This document shows positions 47,575 through 58,038 of a DNA stretch of 64,000 bases, one piece after another. Each line of letters starts with the position of its first letter. The stretch's first letter is position 1. The position numbers and the translations under genes were made by a program. The stretch is from Photobacterium iliopiscarium. Lineage in GTDB: Bacteria > Pseudomonadota > Gammaproteobacteria > Enterobacterales > Vibrionaceae. Location: contig NZ_PYOO01000011.1 in the NCBI RefSeq assembly GCF_003026395.1, forward strand, positions 1-64,000. The letters are read 5' to 3'. The notes below the pieces were generated by a model. It had not been told where the DNA came from and searched no databases. It saw only the letters and a program-made list of their open reading frames with translations.

Positions 47575-49167
47575 TTACACGTTAAACGTTTCTATTTTAG
47601 CTTCTAAATCATTGGCTTGATGATGCATCTCTATTGATGTTTGCGCGAGCTCAGTCACCACACTCACAGAGCCATCCACCAACTCTCGTACATTCGTCAG
47701 ATTAATATTCATCTCATCTGCCACTGCGCTTTGCTGTTCGGCTGCGGCGGCAATATGAAAATTCATATCATTAATGGCTTGAATTTGTTCAACAATCTTA
47801 TTCAACTCACCACCAGCACTGGTAACCAAATTAACCCCTTGATCCGCTTCAATAACACTGCGCTCCATTAATGTTACCGCTTGTTGTGCACTTTGTTGTA
47901 ACTGAGCAATCATATCTTGAATTTCCACGGTTGCTGTTTGAGTGCGCTGAGCGAGATTACGAACTTCATCCGCTACCACAGCAAACCCTCGTCCAGCATC
48001 TCCTGCTCGCGCCGCTTCAATAGCCGCATTGAGTGCTAATAAGTTAGTTTGTTCAGAAATACTTTGAATGGTCACAATCACCGAGCTTATTTTCTCAACA
48101 CGGGTTTCAACTTGATTAACAGCCGCCGCTGATTGGGTAATATCATCAGACAATTGATTAATAGTGACCATGGTTCGACTGACAAACTGCTGCCCCGTTG
48201 CCGCTTGTTCAGAGGTGTTAAGGGTCGCGTTTGATGCATCACGAGCATGACCCGCCACAGTTTGTACTGTTGACGTCATCTCTGCCATGGCTGACGCTAA
48301 TTGATCAATTTCAGCAAACTCTTCTTGAGAGGATTCTTTGGTTTGCTCCATCATTAATGACATCACTTCAGCTGATTGTGACAGTGCACTGGCAGCTTGA
48401 CGTTGAGCAATAAAAACAGCGTTTAACTGACAACGACTTTGTTCAAGATCTCGACTTAAATCACCGAATTCATCACGACATACCATTGTTATTGGCTGTG
48501 ATAAATCACACTGAGTTAATGCTTGAATACTTTGCTGGAGATAATGAATTTGACGTAGCATTATCCGCGATGCAAACAATAACACCACCACAAAAACAAC
48601 CACCATCAATAACGTTTGCCACACAATTTGAATTAAATATTGCTGATAATAACCTAACGCCAAAGCATTCGATTGATAACTAATAACCGCTAATTTTAGT
48701 GCGGGTAGTTTGACAATATAGCCATAACCACCATTATCTTGCAGAGTGAAAGCTTGACTATTTTGATTGATATTATTAAGAATACGACTCAACGTTTGAC
48801 CATTATCCAATGGCTGTTTTAAGTTAATAACTTGATTAAGTTTGGATTTTTCCAACATATTGTCGGTGCCATACTCAATAACATACACACGATGATTAAT
48901 CAGTTCTGCGGATAATTGAGGGATATTTAACGCTGACGATTGCGGGTTGGTAGCGGCTAAGCTTGTTAGCATCAACGCATTTGATTGGGCTAATTGCTGG
49001 ACTTTGTTTTGTTGAGTCGCGATAACAGATTGATAGAATAATTCAGCATCCCATAATTGTTTGCCAATTAATAACAACGTACTAAACACCATCAGTAAAA
49101 TAAGTTTAGGGGTTAATTTAAGGTTGGTTAACCACTTTTCCCAAGGTTTAAACTCTAGCGTTGCCAT
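47575..49167 (-). CDS. Methyl-accepting chemotaxis protein
   Basis: A 530-residue chemoreceptor: short cytoplasmic start, membrane segment 1 (about 20-36), a periplasmic sensor of about 145 residues, segment 2 (181-200), a HAMP region and a long helical signalling hairpin. The tip [28 protein letters not shown] is the universal CheW/CheA contact. The C-terminus (METFNV-like IETFNV) has no NWETF CheR-binding tail. The sensor type is not obvious; a Cache-like domain is possible. No che gene is adjacent. It splits glnE from ygiF, which are neighbours in E. coli. Confidence 0.93.
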   Translation of the reverse strand: MATLEFKPWEKWLTNLKLTPKLILLMVFSTLLLIGKQLWDAELFYQSVIATQQNKVQQLAQSNALMLTSLAATNPQSSALNIPQLSAELINHRVYVIEYGTDNMLEKSKLNQVINLKQPLDNGQTLSRILNNINQNSQAFTLQDNGGYGYIVKLPALKLAVISYQSNALALGYYQQYLIQIVWQTLLMVVVFVVVLLFASRIMLRQIHYLQQSIQALTQCDLSQPITMVCRDEFGDLSRDLEQSRCQLNAVFIAQRQAASALSQSAEVMSLMMEQTKESSQEEFAEIDQLASAMAEMTSTVQTVAGHARDASNATLNTSEQAATGQQFVSRTMVTINQLSDDITQSAAAVNQVETRVEKISSVIVTIQSISEQTNLLALNAAIEAARAGDAGRGFAVVADEVRNLAQRTQTATVEIQDMIAQLQQSAQQAVTLMERSVIEADQGVNLVTSAGGELNKIVEQIQAINDMNFHIAAAAEQQSAVADEMNINLTNVRELVDGSVSVVTELAQTSIEMHHQANDLEAKIETFNV

Positions 49168-49369
49168 TTATTATCTCCGTATCGCTAACGTTTACACCCT
49201 TCACATTAAAAATGATGATGTTATTCGCAAGCCAGTAATGTCACCAATTAAGCATCATTGCTCCACTCTCTATGATGCTTATCGACATTGACGGGTAAAT
49301 ATTTAGTCATCCCTCACAAAGATACTTTAAAACATGATCTACGCCACATGTCATGTGTGTAAATACAAC

Positions 49370-49394
49370 AACGCCCCGCATAAAGCGAGGCGTT
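49370..49394 (-). terminator. Probable terminator of ygiF
   Basis: AACGCCCCGC / GCGAGGCGTT (one mismatch) with loop ATAAA, about 40 nt past the ygiF stop. The U tract is weak (TTGTTGTATTT). Confidence 0.65.
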
Positions 49395-49434
49395 AATAAA
49401 TTAAGACTAACTCATTATATGTAACGTATGACGA

Positions 49435-50949
49435 TTATGGCCAGTAAGGGGTTAACTCTATACTGATCTGCCGAGTCTGATTCATGGCATGCAATAATGA
49501 TTCTTCTTGACGTTGTAACCATTTTTGCATTTGCGCTAAGTCATCCCCTTCAAATAAAGGTAATAACTGTCGAATCGGTTCTAATGCGCGTAAGTCTTCT
49601 AAGCCTTGTAATAAATCTAACCATGGCATTCGAAAAGAGATTCGACGGTCTTCATCATACAAGCCTGCAAACGCAATTCCACTCATCAAATTACGCAATA
49701 AACGTGGTTTTTGATCAAGATAATCAATACGGCTAAGTTCGCGTTCAGCGGGGAAAACATCAAGCAATTCAGACCATGAACGGGTCAGCATATTATCGGC
49801 AAATACTTTCACTGGTGCGGCTAGTTTGTCGCGTGATTTATCGTCAAGAAATGGCTGCCAACCACGACCTAAAATCCAGCGGCTTAAATCTAGCAATAAC
49901 CCACAGTAACGCGCAGAACGCATTAATTGGATCATATCGTCACTATCTGGTAGCTCTTGATAACGTAGCTCTAATTGCTGTTGCAACTCTTTACGGGCAT
50001 TCAGCTTACGTAATACATAGGCTTTATCATCAATCAGTGCTTGAATACTATTGGCATCTTCTAACCAAGTTAGCTCGCCTTCCAACCATTGTAATTCTTG
50101 GCGTAATAAGGCACTGGCACGACGCGGAATAATACCACCAAAGGTGGCAAAAGTTTGGCGTAATAGACTCAGCGCTTGTGATATTTGCACCAGAGCTTGC
50201 GGTTCTTGGCATTCCATATAAATCTGCTCATGGTACATCCAGTGCTCTAACGCATGTTCAAGTGTATTAATGAACGCAGATTCAACCGAATCTTGAAGTG
50301 TAGTATTAACAAAAACTAATGGTTTAACCGGATCGCCTTGATAATCCGCAGCAAGTCGGTAGCCACGAGCAGCCTTGCTAAGATTACCTAATCGCATTCC
50401 ACCATCAACGCATAACTCGCGCGCTAAAGTAAATAAAGCGTCAGTTTGACCCGATTTAAGTTCTAATTCTACTTCACAAATTGGCGAGCGTTTATCGTCA
50501 ACACTCACTTCACCATGATCAAATGCTAATTCAATTTGGCTACCATCTGGCATTGCCACTAACCATTGCTGGCGAGTAAAATCAGTACTAAATAATGGCT
50601 GAATTTGCTGCTGAACAGCAACAATATCAAAGTCGTGAGGCCAAGCATCCTTTGGATGAAGCGCTAAGCAAGGTTCAGTGCTATTTACTTCAACATTGTA
50701 TTCAGGACGCTGATGCAACCCAGCAACAACACGGCCTGCGGTTTTTAATGTTTGAACAAACACATCATCAAAACGACGAATCCGTAAACCGATATCATGC
50801 TGGCGCAATACTTGATCGGGAGTGTCAAAGTAAATGTTACCCAACTCTCGACGGCTCTGTTGCAGAATTTTAGCTGCGGAAATTTTTTCCACCAGCTGCG
50901 TTGAAAATTCTGGTAAGACAAAAAACTTCAGTTCTATCTCGGTTTCCAT
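49435..50949 (-). CDS. ygiF: CYTH-CHAD domain inorganic triphosphatase
   Basis: A 504-residue protein with an N-terminal CYTH triphosphate-tunnel domain opening METEIELKF (the ExExK motif at residues 4-8) and a C-terminal CHAD helical domain rich in His and Arg. E. coli YgiF hydrolyses inorganic triphosphate; CHAD domains bind polyphosphate. The ATG at 50949 is chosen because the CYTH motif sits at the very start in this family and ATAGGT lies upstream. The longer frame adds eight residues. Divergent from the DUF47-pitA pair, an interesting phosphate-themed neighbour. Confidence 0.93.
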   Translation of the reverse strand: METEIELKFFVLPEFSTQLVEKISAAKILQQSRRELGNIYFDTPDQVLRQHDIGLRIRRFDDVFVQTLKTAGRVVAGLHQRPEYNVEVNSTEPCLALHPKDAWPHDFDIVAVQQQIQPLFSTDFTRQQWLVAMPDGSQIELAFDHGEVSVDDKRSPICEVELELKSGQTDALFTLARELCVDGGMRLGNLSKAARGYRLAADYQGDPVKPLVFVNTTLQDSVESAFINTLEHALEHWMYHEQIYMECQEPQALVQISQALSLLRQTFATFGGIIPRRASALLRQELQWLEGELTWLEDANSIQALIDDKAYVLRKLNARKELQQQLELRYQELPDSDDMIQLMRSARYCGLLLDLSRWILGRGWQPFLDDKSRDKLAAPVKVFADNMLTRSWSELLDVFPAERELSRIDYLDQKPRLLRNLMSGIAFAGLYDEDRRISFRMPWLDLLQGLEDLRALEPIRQLLPLFEGDDLAQMQKWLQRQEESLLHAMNQTRQISIELTPYWP

Positions 50950-51134
50950 AGTTATACCTATAAACGGTGGCAAACCAAGGATATTTGCTTATTCACTCAA
51001 GGGCAAGTGAGAAATATCAATAAAACCTTGATCAAAACTAGTTCCACTATACTATTTAATACGTTAAAATGCGCGATTCAATGACCATCGCTCAAGATTT
51101 AGCCTTATTCGGGCGCTCTTTAGGTTGATCGGCT

Positions 51135-51815
51135 ATGCCAGTAAATACAATAATGGGGCTCTTTGCAAAATCCCCAATCAAACCACTACAACGCCATGTT
51201 ATTCGCGTAACTGAGTGTTGTGACCTGCTTATCCCGTTCTTCGAGGCATGTAATGCTGGAGACTGGGAAAAGGCGGCCGTTTTACGCGAACAGATATCGC
51301 AACTTGAAAAAGATGCGGATGTACTCAAGCGTGAGATCCGTCTGAAGCTTCCTCGTGGTCTTTTCATGCCAGTAGATCGTACTGATATGTTAGGACTGTT
51401 AACCCAGCAGGATAAACTCGCTAACCTCTCTAAAGATATCGCTGGTCGAGTCTTAGGTCGTAAGCTACAAATGCCTGCTATCATGTACCCAGACTTCGTG
51501 GCATATATTCAACGTTGCTTAGACGCGGCTGATCAAGCTCGTCGTGTAATCAATGAGTTGGATGAATTACTCGAAACTGGTTTCAAAGGCAGAGAAGTGA
51601 CGCTTGTCGCCGAAATGATTAATCAGCTAGATGTTATCGAAGATGATACCGATGCTATGCAGATTGTCTTACGTCAACAATTAATGTCCATCGAAGACCA
51701 ACACAGCCCGGTGGATGTCATGTTCCTGTACAAAATTCTCGAGTGGGTAGGCGCGATTGCTGATCAAGCACAGCGGGTCGGCTCACGTTTAGAAATTATG
51801 CTCTCGCGTTCTTAA
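51135..51815 (+). CDS. DUF47 / PhoU-like phosphate transport accessory protein (TIGR00153)
   Basis: A 226-residue helical protein with MPVNTIMGLFAKSPIKPLQRHV at the start, a PhoU-like Glu/Asp-rich core (LEKDADVLKREIRLKLPRGLFMPVDRTDML) and the closing LEWVGAIADQAQRVGSRLEIMLSRS. This family is usually beside a Pit-type phosphate permease, as here, 31 nt before pitA, and probably modulates it. No enzymatic motif is seen. Confidence 0.9.
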   Translation: MPVNTIMGLFAKSPIKPLQRHVIRVTECCDLLIPFFEACNAGDWEKAAVLREQISQLEKDADVLKREIRLKLPRGLFMPVDRTDMLGLLTQQDKLANLSKDIAGRVLGRKLQMPAIMYPDFVAYIQRCLDAADQARRVINELDELLETGFKGREVTLVAEMINQLDVIEDDTDAMQIVLRQQLMSIEDQHSPVDVMFLYKILEWVGAIADQAQRVGSRLEIMLSRS

Positions 51816-51846
51816 TAACGGGAATTTAACAAAACAAGGTTTTACA

Positions 51847-53112
51847 ATGGAAATCCTGGCTAACTACGGCACTCTATTAATTGGAGTGGCAGCTTTTTTT
51901 GGTCTTTTGATGGCGATTGGTATTGGTGCAAATGATGTTGCCAATGCCATGGGTACCTCAGTTGGTTCAAAAGCACTTACAGTAAAACAAGCAATCATCA
52001 TTGCGATGATTTTTGAATTTGCAGGTGCTTATCTTGCAGGTGGTGAAGTTACCGATACTATTCGTAAGGGTGTTATCGAAACTTCTCTATATGCAAGCCA
52101 TCCTGAAACCCTAGTTTTTGGCATGATGTCAGCGCTTCTTGCTGCTGGTACATGGCTACTTGTCGCATCTTTTATGGGCTGGCCTGTTTCAACAACACAC
52201 TCAATTATCGGTGCTATCATCGGTTTTGCATGTGTATCAGTTGGCACCAATGCAGTGGATTGGCATTCAATCCAAGGTATTGTGGGTAGCTGGTTAGTTA
52301 CACCTTTTATTGCCGGTATATTTGCATATCTAATATTTATTAGTGCTCAAAGGTTAATCTTTGATACTGATAACCCGATGGCAAATGCAAAGCGTTTCGT
52401 TCCTGTCTATATGTTTATCACAGCGATGGTCATTGCATTGGTAACAATTAAGAAAGGTCTGAAACATATTGGTTTGCATCTAACAACGGGTGAAGCTTGG
52501 ATTGCATCAATTGCTATTTCATTTATCGTTATGGTAGTAGGTTACTTCTACATTAAGCATAAATATGCTGATGACGATCTCGTGGATAGTAATGGCTATG
52601 CTGGTGTTGAAAGTGTATTTAGCGTATTGATGGTTGTTACTGCGTGTGCGATGGCATTTGCCCATGGTTCAAACGACGTAGCAAATGCAATCGGTCCACT
52701 ATCAGCAGTTGTTTCAACTATTGAAAACTCTGGACAAATTGCAGCGCAAAGCCAAATCGCATGGTGGATCCTTCCTCTAGGTGGTATTGGTATTGTCATC
52801 GGTCTAGCTACTCTTGGTCATAAAGTAATGGCTACCGTAGGTACAGGCATCACAGAGTTAACACCGAGCCGTGGTTTTGCTGCTCAGTTAGCAACAGCAT
52901 CGACTGTTGTACTAGCATCAGGTACGGGTTTACCAATCTCAACCACACAGACACTTGTCGGTGCGGTATTAGGTGTTGGTTTTGCTCGCGGCATTGCCGC
53001 TCTTAACCTAGGTGTTGTTCGCAACATCGTTGCATCATGGATTGTGACTTTGCCGGCAGGTGCTTTACTTGCCATCATCTTCTTCTACATAATACAAGCA
53101 GTATTTAGTTAA
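51847..53112 (+). CDS. pitA: Low-affinity inorganic phosphate transporter PitA
   Basis: A proton/metal-phosphate symporter of the PiT family. The 421 residues with about 10-11 membrane segments contain the duplicated signature: GANDVANAMGTSVGSKAL near 28-45 and HGSNDVANAIGPLSAV near 273-288, each followed by a GxGxPxSTT-type loop (GWPVSTTHS; GTGLPISTTQT). It is shorter than E. coli PitA (499). It follows DUF47 closely, an operon, and has its own terminator. Confidence 0.94.
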   Translation: MEILANYGTLLIGVAAFFGLLMAIGIGANDVANAMGTSVGSKALTVKQAIIIAMIFEFAGAYLAGGEVTDTIRKGVIETSLYASHPETLVFGMMSALLAAGTWLLVASFMGWPVSTTHSIIGAIIGFACVSVGTNAVDWHSIQGIVGSWLVTPFIAGIFAYLIFISAQRLIFDTDNPMANAKRFVPVYMFITAMVIALVTIKKGLKHIGLHLTTGEAWIASIAISFIVMVVGYFYIKHKYADDDLVDSNGYAGVESVFSVLMVVTACAMAFAHGSNDVANAIGPLSAVVSTIENSGQIAAQSQIAWWILPLGGIGIVIGLATLGHKVMATVGTGITELTPSRGFAAQLATASTVVLASGTGLPISTTQTLVGAVLGVGFARGIAALNLGVVRNIVASWIVTLPAGALLAIIFFYIIQAVFS

Positions 53113-53129
53113 AGAGTGGCAGAGTTCAA

Positions 53130-53158
53130 AGAGAGAGGTCTCCCCCTCTCTCTTTTCT
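53130..53158 (+). terminator. Terminator of pitA
   Basis: A 9-bp perfect purine/pyrimidine stem AGAGAGAGG / CCTCTCTCT with loop TCTCCC and a TTTCTT tail. Confidence 0.82.
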
Positions 53159-53227
53159 TGCTCCCTTCCTACAAAGCCCTTACTATCCACGATCTCTAAC
53201 CATTTCAGGTTCATCAAGGATTCGATA

Positions 53228-53839
53228 GTGAAGCACTTCATAAGCTTTTTTTTGTTCTGTTTTACACTAATTAGCCCGATAGCTAATGCTGAACAAGCCC
53301 ATTATATTTCTGACAACTTATTTACATACCTATTAAAAGGCCCTGGCAGTCAATACCGTATTGTCGGTAGTGTTAATGCAGGCTCACCCGTTACATTATT
53401 AGAAAAAGATAACGGTTATAGTCGTATTAAAGATGCAAAAGGTCGTACTGGCTGGATTGAATCTAAGTTCATTTCAACCGATGTTGCGTTGCAAGAACGT
53501 CTGCCCGTACTTGAAACAGAATTAACCACTGTCAAAGCCAAGCTAGCAGAAGCACTCTCTACAAATGATAATAAACACAGTGATTTAAATAGTGCTTTGG
53601 CTCAACGTAATAGTCAGATTAGTACATTAGAAACACGTAATACGCAATTACAAAACGAATTAACTATCGCTCAAGATGAAGTACGTAGCTTACGTGCAAA
53701 AATTGACACTCAAAAAGATGACTTATTAATGAAATGGTTTACTTATGGCGGTCTCGTCGCGGGTGTCGGTTTGCTATTGGGATTACTATTACCCCATATC
53801 ACCCCCCGTCGCCGTAAGCGTGCGAATGGTTGGGCATAA
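53228..53839 (+). CDS. ygiM: YgiM family SH3-domain inner-membrane protein (TIGR04211)
   Basis: A 203-residue protein with GTG start (AAGGA 8 nt upstream). A signal peptide of 21 residues (ANA before EQ) leads to a bacterial SH3 domain (24-85) with GPGSQYRIVG and GRTGWIESKF. A coiled coil (about 90-165) and a C-terminal membrane helix (171-190) with a basic tail (PRRRKR) follow. E. coli YgiM has the same layout and genomic place beside cca. Function unknown; SH3b domains usually bind cell-wall peptides. Confidence 0.9.
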   Translation: MKHFISFFLFCFTLISPIANAEQAHYISDNLFTYLLKGPGSQYRIVGSVNAGSPVTLLEKDNGYSRIKDAKGRTGWIESKFISTDVALQERLPVLETELTTVKAKLAEALSTNDNKHSDLNSALAQRNSQISTLETRNTQLQNELTIAQDEVRSLRAKIDTQKDDLLMKWFTYGGLVAGVGLLLGLLLPHITPRRRKRANGWA

Positions 53840-53888
53840 ACATTCCTAAATAACCACGCATGTTATTATAAAGATGTCAGGTATCAAT

Positions 53889-53918
53889 AAAAAAGGCAGC
53901 CAATTGGCTGCCTTTTTT
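53889..53918 (+). terminator. Bidirectional terminator, ygiM / gspB
   Basis: A 30-bp perfect palindrome (core GGCAGCCAA / TTGGCTGCC) with A6 and T6 ends between convergent genes. Confidence 0.88.
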
Positions 53919-53937
53919 GATTTTCACTTCGCGTTAA

Positions 53938-54900
53938 TTACCATTCAGATAGCGCTGGCATACTAATTTCATAGCCATCAAACGTTAAGATCACATCGCG
54001 AGATTCAATCTTAACTAACTTAACCCCAGGAGCGATGATATCGCCCTGATGGCGCTCATGACCATTAACCTTAACCCACCTTTTCGTCGGTGTAGAAGAG
54101 TAAATATGTTGGTTAAAATTCATCTTTGGTAACTGACGTTGCACTGTGTTTGGCAATAAACCAATAGGAATAACGTTACTTTTAGGTGCCTTAGTTACCG
54201 TTGAATGAGGCTTGATTGCATTACGATCAGCGCTACTACGATCAACCTCGCTATCTTGATATTGTTCGTCATCAGTCGCCACTATTGCTGATTTAAGTTT
54301 AGCGGCAATATCTGGTGATAAACCAGATAAATCAAGATTATCTAACTGATAAGGATCATGGGATGCTGATACCACTTTAGCGGTATGTTGAACCGTTTTT
54401 AACGGCTGATCATCACTCGGACCAAGATCTCGGTCTTGCTCTCGCGGTTCAATATTATATGTCTCAGCATTTGAAGATGACTGATACGCAGGAGAAGCCA
54501 CATATAAACCATCACTAATTGGTAACGGCTCCGTCACCAGATCAGGATATGTCATAAAGGTCACATCCGTATTCTTACCCTTTGTATTTACATCTAATGC
54601 CTGCGGCTTCGGTGCTTGTAACACTGACACTGGTAACACGGTAGTGACTAATAGATCTTGATCATCAGCCACTATCGTTACACCGTTGGCGTGTTGTTGA
54701 TAAACTTTATAAGCCACAATCGAAGCTGCGGGTAATAACGCAATAATAATCGGCATCACCCACTTAACTCGCGATTTTTGCGCCTTAACAGCACGCATTG
54801 GATGGACAATTTTAACGGTCTCACCGTTATCATCACCACGGTTAGATCGCATCGCATTATTTTTATCTGATTGTTTTAATGCCGTTAATAACTGAGACAT
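53938..54900 (-). CDS. gspB: General secretion pathway protein B
   Basis: A 320-residue inner-membrane protein: cytoplasmic 1-46, membrane segment (47-65), long variable periplasmic linker, and the conserved C-terminal GspB domain (MNFNQHIYSSTPTKRWVKVNGHERHQGDIIAPGVKL). With GspA it helps insert the GspD secretin of type II secretion through peptidoglycan. The ATG overlaps the gspA stop (TAATG). The pair is remote from the main gsp operon, as in Aeromonas exeAB. Confidence 0.88.
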   Translation of the reverse strand: MSQLLTALKQSDKNNAMRSNRGDDNGETVKIVHPMRAVKAQKSRVKWVMPIIIALLPAASIVAYKVYQQHANGVTIVADDQDLLVTTVLPVSVLQAPKPQALDVNTKGKNTDVTFMTYPDLVTEPLPISDGLYVASPAYQSSSNAETYNIEPREQDRDLGPSDDQPLKTVQHTAKVVSASHDPYQLDNLDLSGLSPDIAAKLKSAIVATDDEQYQDSEVDRSSADRNAIKPHSTVTKAPKSNVIPIGLLPNTVQRQLPKMNFNQHIYSSTPTKRWVKVNGHERHQGDIIAPGVKLVKIESRDVILTFDGYEISMPALSEW

Positions 54901-56504
54901 TAGACTTGCTCCGGTTGTAACGTAGGTCCTGGCAGACTCAGTGCAGAATCAAGGATCATTAAGGTCATGGGGCCAGCAATACCATCCGCAGTAATATCTT
55001 GCGCACGTTGAAAACGACGTAATTTATCAAGGATCGTTTGATCAAAATAACTAATCTGTGACCCATTATCGCCTAAGAAAGTATTTAATTGCTGATTTAA
55101 CCATGCGACTCGTGCGCCACTTTGACCAAAACGGATCGTAGTTTTATCACCTAGAGGTGGACGCCATAACAAACTAAAGTGGCCACTCCAACGCGCTTCA
55201 AACCATGCAGGTGTCACTGAAATACGTTGTTTATCCAACAGTAACTCAATTCGATTACTCGTAATCGCATACACAACCGCATAAAAAGGCTGCTGCTGGC
55301 CATCTTTAAGGGTCACGATCACCGGACGATTAATCAACCCTAATCGCGTTAATGTTGTTGAACCTGAAAAACACGTCAATGCAATGCGAGAGCTTGTCGC
55401 GCACGTTGCTTGATTTAATGCGGTATCAAAGCCCCATAATTGATATAGACTTTGCATGGCGTTACGTTGATTACGACTGTCATTAATAGCGGTCAGTAAT
55501 CGAGTTTCAGTACTGACTACGGCCTTTTTTAACGGTGCAGCCACTTGTGAAGAAGACGCAGAAACCAAAGATTGTGTCGCTGTATGGGCTTGAGGCCAAT
55601 ATTGCCACGCCACCGTTGCCATTACACCACACAATGCCGCTGCTATTGTCCATGGCAACCATGTTAAACGTGAACGTGACGAAGCCACTGATGGTACTTG
55701 CCAACTCAATATATCTTCGCAGGCTTGAACCGCCATTGCTTTGGTCACACTGTGAACGCCACCCTGACAGGCTAACTGCATCGATTTATCGCACACCAAG
55801 TTAATTAACCGTGGCACACCCTGAGTTTGTTTAGCGACATAATTGATAATACTTGCATTGAATACTGGATATAAACAATCAACCGCATTAAGACGGTAAT
55901 GAATATATTCACTGACTTCCGTTTCGGTCAATGGCAGCAAATGGTAACGGGAAGTGATACGTTGTGCTAATTGGCGTAAGCGTTCTTGTTGTAATAGCTG
56001 CTGTAATTCAGGCTGGCCAATCAAAACAACTTTTAATAATTTACGGCTATCGGTTTCTAAATTAGTCAATAATCGTAATTGTTCTAGCACATCAGGCATC
56101 AGGTGTTGCGCTTCATCGACTAACAATAGTGTCTGCCGACCCGCAGCATGATTAGCAATAAGATGCTGATAAATAATATCGGTTAATTGCTTGAAACTGG
56201 CTTCGTCGCGATAAGATAGCCCTAATTCATCACAAATAGTGGCCAATAAATCATGCGATGATAACGCCGGATTGAGGATCACAGCCACTTGCGCTTGTTG
56301 CGGTAATCGTGAAATCATCGCCCGCAGTACCGTTGTTTTTCCTGTCCCCACTTCCCCTGTTAATAAGCCAAAACCACCACCATCGGTGAGTCCTGACAAC
56401 ATATGCGTTAACGCTTCTCGATGACGCTCACTGAGGTAAAGAAAACGGGCACTTGGTACAATAGAAAATGGGGCTTCATTTATGCCAAAAAAATCTTGGT
56501 ACAT
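54900..56504 (-). CDS. gspA: General secretion pathway ATPase GspA (ExeA-like)
   Basis: A 534-residue AAA+ ATPase with Walker A GEVGTGKTT (50-58), Walker B LLLVDEAQHL, a membrane segment (about 285-305) and a C-terminal peptidoglycan-binding domain near 455-520 (QSGARVAWLNQQLN; RRFQRAQDITADGIAGPMTLMIL). The start MYQDFFGINEAPFSIVPSARFLY is typical of the family. Partner of gspB; together they support assembly of the type II secretion outer ring. It is divergent from cca. Confidence 0.92.
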   Translation of the reverse strand: MYQDFFGINEAPFSIVPSARFLYLSERHREALTHMLSGLTDGGGFGLLTGEVGTGKTTVLRAMISRLPQQAQVAVILNPALSSHDLLATICDELGLSYRDEASFKQLTDIIYQHLIANHAAGRQTLLLVDEAQHLMPDVLEQLRLLTNLETDSRKLLKVVLIGQPELQQLLQQERLRQLAQRITSRYHLLPLTETEVSEYIHYRLNAVDCLYPVFNASIINYVAKQTQGVPRLINLVCDKSMQLACQGGVHSVTKAMAVQACEDILSWQVPSVASSRSRLTWLPWTIAAALCGVMATVAWQYWPQAHTATQSLVSASSSQVAAPLKKAVVSTETRLLTAINDSRNQRNAMQSLYQLWGFDTALNQATCATSSRIALTCFSGSTTLTRLGLINRPVIVTLKDGQQQPFYAVVYAITSNRIELLLDKQRISVTPAWFEARWSGHFSLLWRPPLGDKTTIRFGQSGARVAWLNQQLNTFLGDNGSQISYFDQTILDKLRRFQRAQDITADGIAGPMTLMILDSALSLPGPTLQPEQV

Positions 56505-56748
56505 ATCTATACTCTAATACTTAAAATCATTTGGGAATAAATTATCGATAACATCATCAACAACATAAAAATACTTAGTACTGACAAACTCTCATTGCTG
56601 AGCGATATTTGTTATCATGATGACATCAACAAACCAGTGTATATTGGTTAACAAAATAATACCGATTAACATTATCATGCTGTGATAATGGTGACTTTTT
56701 TATTGTGACTTACAACTATTAGCCCAGCGTGGTATTAAGGAGTCTTCA

Positions 56749-57978
56749 TTGCAAACCTATCTTGTCGGTGGTGCTGTTCGCGACACTTTATTAGGCTTAC
56801 CTATAACAGATCAAGACTGGGTTGTTGTTGGCACCACACCAACGGCCATGCTTGAATTAGGTTATGAGCAAATTGGCAGTGATTTCCCTGTTTTTCTTCA
56901 TCCTCGAACCAAACAAGAATATGCCCTTGCACGTACCGAGCGTAAATCAGGCCATGGTTACACTGGCTTTACCTGTTATGCCGCAGCTGATGTTACCCTC
57001 GAACAAGATCTATTACGACGAGATTTAACCATCAATGCTATTGCCCAAGATCAACAGGGACAACTCATCGACCCTTATCATGGTCAATATGATCTCAAAC
57101 ATAAGATCTTACGTCACGTTTCACCCGCATTTAGCGAAGATCCATTGCGAGTATTACGCGTTGCCCGTTTTGCCGCACGCTTTGCCCACTTAGGCTTTAC
57201 CATTGCCGCTGAAACCATGGCATTAATGCAAGAAATTGTGGTCAGTGGTGAATTAGCCAACTTAACCCCAGAGCGAGTATGGCTTGAGTGGCACAAATCA
57301 CTTTCAAGCAATGATCCACAGGTCTTTTTAAGCGTATTACGCCAATGTGGTGCTTTAGCGGTAATTATGCCTGAAATCGATGCTCTATTTGGCGTACCAC
57401 AACCCGTAAAATGGCACCCTGAAATCGATTGTGGCATTCATACTCTACTCGTAGCAAAACAAGCCACTTTACTCAGTGATGATACAATCATTCGTTTTGC
57501 AGCCCAAGTGCATGATCTTGGCAAAGCACTCTCTCCGAAAGATGATTTACCCCATCATAAAACCCATTGTCGTGACGGTATCAAACCGATTAAACAGTTG
57601 TGTCAACGGATCAAAGTACCCAATGATTATCGTGATTTAGCGCTGTTAGTGTGCGCTCAACATACCAAGATCCACCATGCCCAAGAAATGCGCGCCAGTA
57701 CCTTTATTACTATTTTTGATCAAATAGACGCATGGCGAAAACCACAACGTATTGAACAACTTGCCATATGTTGTCGTGCAGATGCTCGTGGTCGTTACAG
57801 TTTCGATACGACCGCATACCCACAAGCGGATATCATTATAGCGGTGTTTGATATTGCTCAAGCAGTCCCTGTCGCACCTATTATTGCCGCAGGGTTTATT
57901 GGCGCTGAAATCAAACAGCAATTAGCGCAAGCTCGCGCCCTCGCCGTTGATGAATATTTACAACGCACTCGAAACTAA
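56749..57978 (+). CDS. cca: CCA-adding tRNA nucleotidyltransferase
   Basis: Adds and repairs the 3' CCA of tRNAs without a template. The start is TTG, 7 nt after AAGGAG, so that the protein opens [27 protein letters not shown] like E. coli Cca. Catalytic domain: GGAVRD and later RRDLTINA; the HD domain (HDLGKALS) provides 2',3'-cyclic phosphodiesterase and phosphatase activity. 409 residues (E. coli 412). It ends at a shared terminator with uppP. Confidence 0.95.
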   Translation: MQTYLVGGAVRDTLLGLPITDQDWVVVGTTPTAMLELGYEQIGSDFPVFLHPRTKQEYALARTERKSGHGYTGFTCYAAADVTLEQDLLRRDLTINAIAQDQQGQLIDPYHGQYDLKHKILRHVSPAFSEDPLRVLRVARFAARFAHLGFTIAAETMALMQEIVVSGELANLTPERVWLEWHKSLSSNDPQVFLSVLRQCGALAVIMPEIDALFGVPQPVKWHPEIDCGIHTLLVAKQATLLSDDTIIRFAAQVHDLGKALSPKDDLPHHKTHCRDGIKPIKQLCQRIKVPNDYRDLALLVCAQHTKIHHAQEMRASTFITIFDQIDAWRKPQRIEQLAICCRADARGRYSFDTTAYPQADIIIAVFDIAQAVPVAPIIAAGFIGAEIKQQLAQARALAVDEYLQRTRN

Positions 57979-57985
57979 TACGACA

Positions 57986-58019
57986 AAAAAAAGCCGACAT
58001 CCATAATGTCGGCTTTTTT
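57986..58019 (+). terminator. Bidirectional terminator, cca / uppP
   Basis: A 13-bp perfect stem (AAAAAGCCGACAT / ATGTCGGCTTTTT) with loop CCATA between convergent genes. Confidence 0.92.
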
Positions 58020-58038
58020 ATCACACGTTTATCTGAAA

